Assembly: GCA_032622095.1 (NCBI GenBank) | Contig: CP136069.1 | Span: 205,584,750 to 205,648,749, forward strand | DNA length: 64,000 bases | Direction of reading: 5' to 3' | Source: Siphonodentalium dalli | Taxonomy: Eukaryota; Mollusca; Scaphopoda; Gadilida; Siphonodentaliidae | Shown: one piece after another, positions 1 to 13,060 of the stretch | Layout: every line of letters starts with the position of its first letter | How positions within the stretch are numbered: the stretch's first letter is position 1 | Position numbers and translations under genes: made by a program | Notes under the pieces: model-generated | The model's database searches: none | Told to the model about the DNA's origin: nothing | What the model saw: only the letters and a program-made list of their open reading frames with translations

Positions 1-2098
1 AGATCTCGTCTGCGCATGCGCGAAGCGGGCGCCGCACGGGATCGCCAATACGACGTTGACGACCGCCTGGTCAAACTACACACACGTACCAAGTTTCGTC
101 CCGATCGGTCGAGAATCGTAGATTTGTATCAATGACATACAGATATACAGACAGACAGAGGTCTTCAAAATATATATGAGACTAGCCGATGAGCCCGACG
201 TTGTCCGGGCTATTCAAAAACCAAATTTCAAGTCGATAGCTCTACCCAGCCCGACGTTGTACGGGATATTCAAAAACCAAATTTCAAGTCGATAGCTCCA
301 CCCGTTTCCCAGATCTCGTCTGGGCATGCGCGAAGCTGGCGTCGCACGGACTCGGCGACCAGATAAAATTCGTATCCGGGGCAAGATACATTCACATACC
401 AAATTTCAAGTCGATAGCTCCACCCGTTTCCGAGATCTCGTCTGCGCATGCGCGAAGCTGGCGTCGCACGGGCTCGGCGACCCGATAAAATTCGTATCCG
501 GAGCAATATACATTCACATAGAAAATTTCAAGTCCATAGCTCCACCCGTTTCCGAGATCTCGTCTGCGCATCCGGGGCAAGATACATTCACATAGCAAAT
601 TTCAAGTCGATAGCTCCACCCGTTTCCGAGATCTCGTCTGCGCATGCGCGAAGCTGGCGTCGCACAGGCTCGGCGACCCGATAAAATTCGTATCCGGGGC
701 AAGACACATTCACATAGCAAATTTCAAGTCGATAGTTCCACCCGTTTCCGAGATCTGGTCTGCGCATGCGCGAAGCTGGCGCCGCACGGGCTCGGCGACC
801 CGATAAAATTCGTATCCGGGGCAAGATACATTCACATACCAAATTTCAAGTCGATAGCTCCACCAGTTTCCGAGATCTCGTCTGCGCATGCGCGAAGCGG
901 GCGCCGCACGGGCTCGCCAATACGACAACGTCGACCGCCTGGTCAAACTACACACACGTACCAAGTTTCGTCCCGATCGGTCGAGAATCGTAGATTTGTA
1001 TAAATGACAAACATACATTCAAACATACAAACATACAGAGGTCTTCAAAATATATATGAGACTAGCCGATGAGCCCGACGTTGTCCGGGCTATTCAAAAA
1101 CCAAATTTCAAGTCGATAGCTTCACCGTTTCCGAGATCTGGTCTGCGCATGCGCGAAGCTTGCGTCGCACGGGCTCGGCGACCCGATAAAATTCGTATCC
1201 GGGGCAAGATACATTCACATACCAAATTTCAAGTCGCTAGCTCCACCCGTTTCCGAGATCTCGTCTGCGCATGCGCTGCACGGGCGTCGCACGGGCTCGC
1301 GCGGGCTCGGCGACCCGATAAATTCGTATCCGGGGCAAGACACATTCACATAGCAAATTTCAAGTCGATAGCTCCACCCGTTTCCGAGATCTCGTCTGCG
1401 CATGCGCTGCACGGGCGTCGCGTCCCGATCGGTCGAGAATCGTAGATTTGTATTAATGACAGACAAACAGACAGACAAACAGACAGACAGACAGAGGTCT
1501 TCAAAATATATATGAGACTAGCCGATGAGCCCGACGTTGTCCGGGCTATTAAAAAAACTAATTTCAAGTCGATAGCTCTACCCAACCCGACGTTGTCCGG
1601 GCTATTCAAAAACCAAATTTCAAGTCGATAGCTCTACCCGTTTCCGATATCTGGTCTGCGCATGCGCGAAGCTGGCGTCGCACGGGCTCGGCGACCCGAT
1701 AAAATTCGTATCCGGGGCAAGATACATTCACATACCAAATTTCAAGTCGATAGCTCCACCCGTTTCCGAGATCTCGTCTGCGCATGCGCGAAGCTGGCGT
1801 CGCACGGGCTCGGCGACCCGATAAAATTCGTATCCGGGGCAAGATACATTCACATACCAAATTTCAAGTTGATAGCTCCACCCGTTTCCGAGATCTCGTC
1901 TGCGCATGCGCGAAGCGGGCGCCGCACGGGCATGCCAATAAGACAACGTTCACCGCCTGGTCAAACTACACACACGTACCAAGTTTCGTCCCGATCGGTC
2001 GAGAATCGTAGATTTGTATTAATGACAAACATACAGACAAACATACAGACAGACAGACAAACAAACAGACAGAGGTCTTCAAAATATATATGAGATTT
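1..2098. repeat. 122-bp satellite with higher-order linker blocks
   Basis: Monomers of 122 bp repeat the phrase TTTCAAGTCGATAGCTCCAC; it falls near 291, 413, 535, 609, 731 and 853, the 535-609 step being a shortened unit. Each monomer holds the self-complementary TGCGCATGCGC. Blocks of monomers are separated by a linker (about 45-235, 915-1115, 1418-1600, 1927-2092) made of a segment with CCAAGTTTCGTCCCGATC, a short ACAG/ACAA microsatellite, and GAGGTCTTCAAAATATATATG. The linkers differ mainly in microsatellite length. Several open frames run through the monomers on both strands but they only restate the repeat. The array continues beyond the left edge. Confidence 0.9.
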
Positions 2099-2136
2099 AC
2101 TGTATATATATATCAAGCTTCGAATATCTTTCTACG

Positions 2137-2192
2137 GCAGTGAACATTTTTAGACTGAACTAGCATCAATATATAAATGCGAATGTATGGGT
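2137..2192 (+). repeat. left copy of ~56-bp direct repeat flanking CT microsatellite
   Basis: Matches 2325-2381 apart from a few substitutions and a small indel; both copies contain ATATATAAATGCGAATGTAT and both lie directly against the CT tract. Confidence 0.85.
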
Positions 2193-2194
2193 CT

Positions 2195-2379
<185 letters not shown>

Positions 2380-2381
<2 letters not shown>

Positions 2382-2757
2382 GTGTCTTTATGTATATAGA
2401 TCTCGCTCTCTCCATCTGTCTGTATGGTCCGTACAGGCTAAACAAATTTGCAGCGAATGTGATGACATTTTCCATCGGCATGTATTTAGAATTTCCGGCG
2501 AACATGGGCACGGTCCGAATTCTCAAAAACTCATTATAGATGAGAGAGTTGTAAACACTGAAGAAGACCATCTCGATACATCAGCGCATCTTATCGACGA
2601 CTTCAACAGTCGTACTTCAGACGTGCATGATGGGATTGTTAGGTGGTTTAATGTCAGGAAAGGCTATATGGGTTCATTTTGTGTGAAGTGGGCCCACGGC
2701 TACTCTCGATGCATTGGTCAACATCGAAGTCCATTTGTATGTTATTCATCACCTTGA
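2380..2757 (+). CDS. open frame with cold-shock-domain-like segment (possible exon or gene relic)
   Basis: Open frame of 125 codons. Residues 85-96 (2632-2667) read GIVRWFNVRKGY, very close to the first strand and RNP1-type motif region of Y-box/cold-shock domains, where the usual continuation is a Gly-Phe-Ile run. Here the frame continues MGSFCVKW, so the domain breaks off at once. An AG preceded by a short pyrimidine stretch (TTTGCAG ending at 2453) could be a splice acceptor. The next residues are acidic and look protein-like, but the frame then enters the 90-bp duplication that leads into the 34-bp satellite. It could be a real internal exon with a donor near 2667, a decayed gene fragment, or chance. 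The function is not established. Confidence 0.3.
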
Positions 2758-2827
2758 CTATTCAGTCATTCTTGGCCTTCAGTCCACGGCTGCTCTCGAT
2801 GTATGGGTCAACATCGAACGAAGTCCA
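2693..2827 (+). repeat. 90-bp tandem duplication at the edge of the 34-bp satellite
   Basis: 2693-2733 and 2783-2827 both read (C/T)CCACGGCT.CTCTCGATG followed by GGTCAACATCGAA. In the first copy GAAGTCCATT leads into a diverged stretch with CATCACC and TGACTA, resembling a degenerate 34-bp monomer. In the second copy CGAA is repeated and the regular array begins. In one frame the first copy gives EVHLYVIHHLDY, against EVHLDARHHRLR in the array. Confidence 0.75.
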
Positions 2828-5800
2828 CCTGGACGCTCGCCATCACAGACTACGAAGTCCACCTGGACGCTCGCCATCACAGACTACGAAGTCCACCTGG
2901 ACGCTCGCCATCACAGACTACGAAGTCCACCTGGACGCTCGCCATCACAAACTACGAAGTCCACCTGGACGCTCGCCATCACAGACTACGAAGTCCACCT
3001 GGACGCTCGCCATCACAGACTACGAAGTCCACCTGGACGCTCGCCATCACAGACTACGAAGTCCACCTGGACGCTCGCCATCACAGACTACGAAGTCCAC
3101 CTGGACGCTCGCCATCACAAACTACGAAGTACACCTGGACGCTCGCCATCACTGACTACGAAGTCCACCTGGACGCTCGCCATCACTGACTACGAAGTCC
3201 ACCTGGGCGCTCGCCATCACAGACTACGAAGTCCACCTGGACGCTCGCCATCACTGACTACGAAGTCCACCTGGACGCTCGCCATCACAGACTACGAAGT
3301 CCACCTGGACGCTCGCCATCACAGACTACGAAGTCCACCTGGACGCTCGCCATCACAGACTACGAAGTACACCTGGACGCTCGCCATCACAGACTACGAA
3401 GTCCACCTGGACGCTCGCCATCACAGACTACGAAGTCCACCTGGACGCTCGCCATCACAGACTACGAAGTCCACCTGGACGCTCGCCATCACAGACTACG
3501 AAGTCCACCTGGACGCTCGCCATCACAGACTACGAAGTCCACCTGGACGCTCACCATCACAGACTACGAAGTCCACCTGGACGCTCACATCACAGACTAC
3601 GAAGTCCACCTGGACGCTCGCCATCACAGACTATGAAGTACACCTGGACGCTCGCCATCACAGACTACGAAGTACACCTGGACGCTCACCATCACAGACT
3701 ACGAAGTCCACCTGGACGCTCGCCATCACAGACTACGAAGTCCACCTGGACGCTCGCCATCACAGACTATGAAGTACACCTGGACGCTCGCCATCACAGA
3801 CTACGAAGTCCACCTGGACGCTCACCATCACAGACTACGAAGTCCACCTGGACGCTCACCATCACAGACTACGAAGTCCACCTGGACGCTCGCCATCACA
3901 GACTATGAAGTACACCTGGACGCTCGCCATCACAGACTACGAAGTCCACCTGGACGCTCGCCATCACTGACTACGAAGTCCACTTGGACGCTCGCCATCA
4001 CAGACTACGAAGTCCACCTGGACGCTCACCATCACAGACTACGAAGTCCACCTGGACGCTCACCATCACAGACTACGAAGTCCATCTGGACGCTCGCCAT
4101 CACTGACTACGAAGTCCACCTGGACGCTCGCCATCACTGACTACGAAGTACAACTGGACGCTCGCCATCACAGACTACGAAGTCCACCTGGACGCTCGCC
4201 ATCACTGACTACGAAGTCCACCTGGACGCTCGCCATCACAGACTACGAAGTCCACCTGGACGCTCGCCATCACAGACTACGAAGTCCACCTGGACGCTCG
4301 CCATCACAGACTACGAAGTCCACCAGGACGCTCACCATCACAGACTACGAAGTCCACCTGGACGCTCACCATCACAGACTACGAAGTACACCTGGACGCT
4401 CGCCATCACAGACTACGAAGTCCACCTGGACGCTCGCCATCACAGACTACGAAGTACACCTGGACGCTCGCCATCACAGACTACGAAGTACACCTGGACG
4501 CTCGCCATCACTGACTACGAAGTACACCTGGACGCTCGCCATCACAGACTACGAAGTCCACCTGGACGCTCGCCATCACAGACTACGAAGTACACCTGGA
4601 CGCTCGCCATCACAGACTACGAAGTACACCTGGACGCTCACCATCACAGACTACGAAGTACACCTGGACGCTCGCCATCACTGACTACGAAGTTCACCTG
4701 GACGCTCGCCATCACAGACTACGAAGTACACCTGGACGCTCGCCATCACAGACTACGAAGTACGCCTGGACGCTCGCCATCACTGACTACGAAGTCCACC
4801 TGGACGCTCACCATTACAGACTACGAAGTCCACTTGGACGCTCGCCATCACAGACTACGAAGTCCACCTGGACGCTCGCCATCACAGACTACGAAGTCCA
4901 CCAGGACGCTCGCCATCACAGACTACGAAGTCCACCTGGACGCTCACCATCACAGACTACGAAGTCCACCTGGACGCTCACCATCACAGACTACGAAGTC
5001 CACCTGGACGCTCACCATCACAGACTACGAAGTCCACCTGGACGCTCGCCATCACAGACTACGAAGTCCACCTGGACGCTCACCATCACAGACTACGAAG
5101 TCCACCAGGACGCTCGCCATTACAGACTACGATGTACACCTGGACGCTCGCCATCACAGACTACGAAGTCCACCTGGACGCTCACCATCACAGACTACGA
5201 AGTCCACCTGGACGCTCACCATCACAGACTACGAAGTCCACCAGGACGCTCACCATCACAGACTACGAAGTCCACCTGGACGCTCGCCATCACAGACTAC
5301 GAAGTCCACCTGGACGCTCGCCATCACAGACTACGAAGTCCACATGGACGCTCACCATCACAGACTACGAAGTCCACCTGGACGCTCGCCATCACAGACT
5401 ACGAAGTCCACCTGGACGCTCGCCATCACAGACTACGAAGTCCACCTGGACGCTCGCCATCACAGACTACGAAGTCCACCTGGACGCTCACCATCACAGA
5501 CTACGAAGTACACCTGGACGCTCACCATCACAGACTACGAAGTTCACCTGGACGCTCACCATCACAGACTACGAAGTCCACCTGGACGCTCGCCATCACA
5601 GACTACGAAGTACACCTGGACGCTCACCATCACAGACTATGAAGTCCACCTGGACGCTCGCCATCACAGACTACGAAGTCCACCTGGACGCTCACCATCA
5701 CAGACTACGAAGTCCACCTGGACGCTCACCATCACAGACTACGAAGTACACCTGGACGCTCGCCATCACAGACTACGAAGTCCACCTGGACGCTCACCAT

Positions 5801-8800
5801 CACAGACTACGAAGTCCACCTGGACGCTCGCCATCACAGACTACGAAGTCCACCTGGACGCTCGCCATCACAGACTACGAAGTCCACCTGGACGCTCGCC
5901 ATCACAGACTACGAAGTCCACCTGGACACTCGCCATCACAGACTACGAAGTCCACCTGGACGCTCGCCATCACAGACTACGAAGTACACCTGGACGCTCG
6001 CCATCACAGACTACGAAGTACACCTGGACGCTCGCCATCACAGACTACGAAGTACACCTGGACGCTCACCATCACAGACTACGAAGTCCACCTGGACGCT
6101 CGCCATCACAGACTACGAAGTACACCTGGACGCTCGCCATCACAGACTACGAAGTCCACCTGGACGCTCGCCATCACAGACTACGAAGTTCACCTGGACG
6201 CTCGCCATCACAGACTACGAAGGCCACTTGGACGCTCACCATCACAGACTACGAAGTCCACCTGGACGCTCGCCATCACAGACTACGAAGTCCACTTGGA
6301 CGCTCGCCATCACAGACTACGAAGTCCACCTGGACGCTCACCATCACAGACTACGAAGTACACATGGACGCTCGCCATCACAGACTACGAAGTCCACCTG
6401 GACGCTCGCCATCACAGACTACGAAGTCCACTTGGACGCTCGCCATCACAGACTACGAAGTCCACCTGGACGCTCGCCACCACAGACTACGAAGTCCACC
6501 TGGACGCTCGCCATCACAGACTACGAAGTCCACCCGGACGCTCGCCATCACAGACTACGAAGTCCACCTGGACGCTCGCCATCACAGACTACGAAGTCCA
6601 CCTGGACGCTCACCATCACAGACTACGAAGTCCACCTGGACGCTCGCCATCACAGACTACGAAGTACACCTGGACGCTCGCCATCACAGACTACGAAGTC
6701 CACCTGGACGCTCGCCATCACAGACTACGAAGTCCACCTGGACGCTCGCCATCACAGACTACGAAGTCCACCTGGACGCTCGCCATCACAGACTACGAAG
6801 TACACCTGGACGCTCGCCATCACAGACTACGAAGTCGACATGGACGCTCGCCATTACAGACTACGAAGTCCACCTGGACGCTCGCCATCACAGACTACGA
6901 AGTCCACCTGGACGCTCGCCATCACAGACTACGAAGTCCACCTGGACGCTCGCCATTACAGACTACGAAGTCCACTTGGACGCTCGCCATCACAGACTAC
7001 GAAGTACACCTGGACGCTCGCCATCACAGACTACGAAGTCCACCTGGACGCTCGCCATTACAGACTACGAAGTACACTTGGACGCTCACCATCACAGACT
7101 ACGAAGTACACCTGGACGCTCGCCATCACAGACTACGAAGTCCACCTGGACGCTCGCCATCACAGACTACGAAGTCCACCTGGACGCTCGCCATCACAGA
7201 CTACGAAGTCCACCTGGACGCTCGCCATCACAGACTACGAAGTACACATGGACGCTCACCATTACAGACTACGACGTCCACTTGGACGCTCGCCATCACA
7301 GACTACGAAGTCCACCTGGACGCTCGCCATCACAGACTACGAAGTCCACCTGGACGCTCGCCATCACAGACTACGAAGTCCACCTGGACGCTCGCCATCA
7401 CAGACCACGAAGTACACCTGGACGCTCGCCATCACAGACTACGAAGTCCACCTGGACGCTCGCCATCACAGACTACGAAGTCCACCTGGACGCTCGCCAT
7501 CACAGACTACGAAGTACACCTGGACGCTCGCCATCACAGACTACGAAGTCCACCTGGACGCTCGCCATCACAGACTACGAAGTCCACCTGGACGCTCACC
7601 ATCACAGACTACGAAGTCCTCCTGGACGCTCGCCATTACAGACTACGAAGTACACCTGGACGCTCGCCATTACAGACTACGAAGTACACCTGGACGCTCA
7701 CCATCACAGACTACGAAGTCCACCTGGACGCTCGCCATCACAGACTACGAAGTTCACCTGGACGCTCACCATCACAGACTACGAAGTACACATGGACGCT
7801 CACCATCACAGACTACGAAGTCCACCTGGACGCTCGCCATCACAGACTACGAAGTCCACCTGGACGCTCGCCATTACAGACTACGAAGTACACATGGACG
7901 CTCACCATCACAGACTACGAAGTCCACCTGGACGCTCACCATCACAGACTACGAAGTACACATGGACGCTCACCATCACAGACTACGAAGTCCACCTGGA
8001 CGCTCGCCATTACAGACTACGAAGTACACATGGACGCTCGCCATCACAGACTACGAAGTCCACCTGGACGCTCGCCATCACAGACTACGAAGTCCACCTG
8101 GACGCTCGCCATCACAGACTACGAAGTACACCTGGACGCTCGCCATCACAGACTACGAAGTCCACCTGGACGCTCACCATCACAGACTACGAAGTCCACC
8201 TGGACGCTCGCCATCACAGACTACGAAGTCCACCTGGACGCTCGCCATCACAGACTACGAAGTCCACCTGGACGCTCACCATCACAGACTACGAAGTCCA
8301 CCTGGACGCTCGCCATCACAGACTACGAAGTCCACCTGGACGCTCGCCATCACAGACTACGAAGTTCACCTGGACGCTCGCCATCACAGACTACGAAGTT
8401 CACCTGGACGCTCGCCATCACAGACTACGAAGTACACCTGGACGCTCGCAATCACAGACTACGAAGTCCACCTGGACGCTCGCCATCACAGACTACGAAG
8501 TACACCTGGACGCTCGCCATTACAGACTACGAAGTCCACATGGACGCTCACCATCACAGTCTACGAAGTCCACCTGGACGCTCGCCATCACAGACTACGA
8601 AGTACACCTGGACGCTCACCATCACAGACTACGAAGTACACCTGGACGCTCGCAATCACAGACTACGAAGTCCACTTGGACGCTCACCATCACAGACTAC
8701 GAAGTACACCTGGACGCTCACCATCACAGACTACGAAGTACACCTGGACGCTCGCAATCACAGACTACGAAGTCCACCTGGACGCTCGCCATTACAGACT

Positions 8801-11800
8801 ACGAAGTACACCTGGACGCTCGCCATTACAGACTACGAAGTACACCTGGACGCTCGCAATCACAGACTACGAAGTACACCTGGACGCTCGCAATCACAGA
8901 CTACGAAGTCCACTTGGACGCTCACCATCACATACTACGAAGTACACCTGGACGCTCACCATCACAGACTACGAAGTTCACCTGGACGCTCGCCATCACA
9001 GACTACGAAGTACACCTGGACGCTCGCAATCACAGACTACGAAGTCCACTTGGACGCTCACCATCACAGACTACGAAGTACACCTGGACGCTCACCATCA
9101 CAGACTACGAAGTACACCTGGACGCTCGCAATCACAGACTACGAAGTACACCTGGACGCTCGCCATTACAGACTACGATGTACACCTGGACGCTCGCCAT
9201 TACAGACTACGAAGTACACCTGGACGCTCGCAATCACAGACTACGAAGTCCACCTGGACGCTCGCCATCACAGACTACGAAGTACACCTGGACGCTCGCC
9301 ATTACAGACTACGAAGTACACCTGGACGCTCGCCATTACAGACTACGAAGTACACCTGGACGCTCGCCATTACAGACTACGAAGTCCACATGGACGCTCA
9401 CCATCACAGACTACGAAGTCCACCTGGACGCTCGCCATCACAGACTACGAAGTCCACCTGGACGCTCACCATCACAGACTACGAAGTACACCTGGACGCT
9501 CGCCATCACAGACTACGAAGTCCACCTGGACGCTCGCCATCACAGACTACGAAGTCCACCTGGACGCTCACCATCACAGACTACGAAGTACACCTGGACG
9601 CTCGCCATCACAGACTACGAAGTCCACCTGGACGCTCGCCATTACAGACTACGAAGTCCACCTGGACGCTCGCCATCACAGACTACGAAGTCCACCTGGA
9701 CGCTCACCATCACAGACTACGAAGTACACCTGGACGCTCGCCATCACAGACTACGAAGTACACCTGGACGCTCGCCATCACAGACTACGAAGTACACCTG
9801 GACGCTCGCCATCACAGACTACGAAGTCCACCTGGACGCTCACCATCACAGACTACGAAGTACACCTGGACGCTCGCCATCACAGACTACGAAGTCCACC
9901 TGGACGCTCGCCATTACAGACTACGAAGTCCACCTGGACGCTCGCCATCACAGACTACGAAGTCCACCTGGACGCTCGCCATCACAGACTACGAAGTCCA
10001 CCTGGACGCTCACCATCACAGACTACGAAGTACACCTGGACGCTCGCCATCACAGACTACGAAGTACACCTGGACGCTCGCCATCACAGACTACGAAGTC
10101 CACCTGGACTGCTCGCCATCACAGACTACGAAGTCCACCTGGACGCTCGCCATCACAGACTACGAAGTCCACCTGGACGCTCACCATCACAGACTACGAA
10201 GTACACCTGGACGCTCGCCATCACAGACTACGAAGTACACCTGGACGCTCGCCATCACAGACTACGAAGTACACCTGGACGCTCGCCATCACAGACTACG
10301 AAGTACACCTGGACGCTCACCATCACAGACTACGAAGTACACCTGGACGCTCGCCATTACAGACTACGAAGTACACCTGGACGCTCGCCATTACAGACTA
10401 CGAAGTCCACCTGGACGCTCGCCATCACAGACTACGAAGTCCACCTGGACACTCACCATCACAGACTACGAAGTCCACCTGGACGCTCACCATCACAGAC
10501 TACGAAGTCCACCTGGACGCTCGCCATCACAGACTACGAAGTCCACCTGGACGCTCGCCATCACAGACTACGAAGTTCACCTGGACGCTCGCCATCACAG
10601 ACTACGAAGTCCACCTGGACGCTCACCATCACAGACTACGAAGTCCACTTGGACGCTCGCCACCACAGACTACGAAGTCCACCTGGACGCTCACCATCAC
10701 AGACTACGAAGTCCACTTGGACGCTCGCCACCACAGACTACGAAGTCCACATGGACGCTCGCCATCACAGACTACGAAGTCCACTTGGACGCTCGCCATC
10801 ACAGACTACGAAGTCCACCTGGACGCTCGCCATTACAGACTACGAAGTCCACCTGGACGCTCGCCATCACAGACTACGAAGTCCACTTGGACGCTCACCA
10901 TCACAGACTACGAAGTCCACCTGGACGCTCACCATCACAGACTACGAAGTCCACCTGGACGCTCGCCATCACAGACTACGAAGTCCACCTGGACGCTCGC
11001 CATCACAGACTACGAAGTCCACTTGGACGCTCGCCATCACAGACTACGAAGTCCACATGGACGCTCGCCATCACAGACTACGAAGTCCACTTGGACGCTC
11101 GCCATCACAGACTACGAAGTCCACCTGGACGCTCGCCATTACAGACTACGAAGTCCACCTGGACGCTCGCCATCACAGACTACGAAGTCCACCTGGACGC
11201 TCACCATCACAGACTACGAAGTCCACCTGGACGCTCGCCATCACAGACTACGAAGTCCACTTGGACGCTCACCATCACAGACTACGAAGTCCACCTGGAC
11301 GCTCGCCATCACAGACTACGAAGTCCACCCGGACGCTCGCCATCACAGACTACGAAGTCCACCTGGACACTCACCATCACAGACTACGAAGTACACCTGG
11401 ACGCTCGCCATCACAGACTACGAAGTCCACCTGGACGCTCGCCATCACAGACTACGAAGTCCACCTGGACGCTCGCCATCACAGACTACGAAGTCCACCT
11501 GGACGCTCGCCATCACAGACTACGAAGTACACCTGGACGCTCGCCATCACAGACTACGAAGTCCACCTGGACACTCACCATCACAGACTACGAAGTCCAC
11601 TTGGACGCTCGCCATCACAGACTACGAAGTCCACCTGGACGCTCGCCATCACAGACTACGAAGTCCACCTGGACGCTCACCATCACAGACTACGAAGTCC
11701 ACCTGGACGCTCACCATCACAGACTACGAAGTCCACCTGGACGCTCGCCATTACAGACTACGAAGTCCACCTGGACGCTCGCCATCACAGACTACGAAGT

Positions 11801-12129
11801 CCACCTGGACGCTCGCCATCACAGACTACGAAGTCCACCTGGACGCTCACCATCACAGACTACGAAGTCCACCTGGACGCTCACCATCACAGACTACGAA
11901 GTCCACCTGGACGCTCACCATCACAGACTACGAAGACCACCTGGACGCTCACCATTACAGACTACGAAGTACACCTGGACGCTCGCCATCACAGACTACG
12001 AAGTCCACCTGGACGCTCGCCATCACAGACTACGAAGTTCACCTGGACGCTCGCCATCACAGACTACGAAGTACACCTGGACGCTCGCCATCACAGACTA
12101 CGAAGTCCACCTGGACGCTCGCCATCACA

Positions 12130-12610
12130 GACTATGAAGTGGACGCTCGCCATCACAGACTACGAAGTCCACCCGGACGCTCGCCATCACAGACTACGAA
12201 GTCCACCTGGACGCTCGCCATCACAGACTACGAAGTACACCTGGACGCTCGCCATCACAGACTATGAAGTCCACCTGGACGCTCGCCATCACAGACTACG
12301 AAGTCCACCTGGACGCTCGCCATCACAGACTACGAAGTGGACGCTCGCCATCACAGACTACGAAGTCCACCTGGACGCTCGCCATCACAGACTATGAAGT
12401 GGACGCTCGCCATCACAGACTACGAAGTGGACGCTCGCCATCACAGACTACGAAGTCCACCCGGACGCTCGCCATCACAGACTACGAAGTCCACCTGGAC
12501 GCTCGCCATCACAGACTATGAAGTACACCTGGACGCTCGCCATCACAGACTACGAAGTCCACCTGGACGCTCGCCATCACAGACTACGAAGTGGACGCTC
12601 GCCATCACAG
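12130..12610 (+). repeat. sub-region with shortened 28-bp monomers
   Basis: Within the satellite, several monomers lack the six bases between GAAGT and GGACGCTC (near 12137, 12336, 12397, 12426 and 12590), giving 28-bp units interspersed with 34-bp ones. The clustering shows local spread of one deletion variant. Confidence 0.8.
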
Positions 12611-13060
12611 ACTACGAAGTCCACCTGGACGCTCACCATCACAGACTACGAAGTCCACCTGGACGCTCACCATCACAGACTACGAAGTCCACCTGGACGC
12701 TCACCATCACAGACTACGAAGTCCACCTGGACGCTCACCATCACAGACTACGAAGTCCACCTGGACGCTCACCATCACAGACTACGAAGTCCACCTGGAC
12801 GCTCACCATCACAGACTACGAAGTCCACCTGGACGCTCACCATCACAGACTACGAAGTCCACCTGGACGCTCACCATCACAGACTACGAAGTCCACCTGG
12901 ACGCTCACCATCACAGACTACGAAGTCCACCTGGACGCTCACCATCACAGACTACGAAGTCCACCTGGACGCTCACCATCACAGACTACGAAGTCCACCT
13001 GGACGCTCACCATCACAGACTACGAAGTCCACCTGGACGCTCGCCATCACAGACTACGAA
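12610..13060 (+). repeat. homogenised block of CTCACC-type monomers
   Basis: About a dozen consecutive, practically identical monomers all carry CTCACC instead of the commoner CTCGCC, a run not seen elsewhere in the array. This looks like recent local amplification of one variant. Confidence 0.75.

Noticed and set aside
326-2093. Multiple 60-140 codon frames with REAGVARARRPDKIRIRG-type repeats
   Set aside because: They are readings of the 122-bp satellite on both strands; no signal of coding beyond periodicity.
4834-12397. Very long plus-strand open frames as a giant repeat-protein gene
   Set aside because: All three forward frames are open over the same DNA because the 34-bp monomer is stop-free and coprime with 3; variants show no codon-position bias and there is no gene context. 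Annotated as a satellite.
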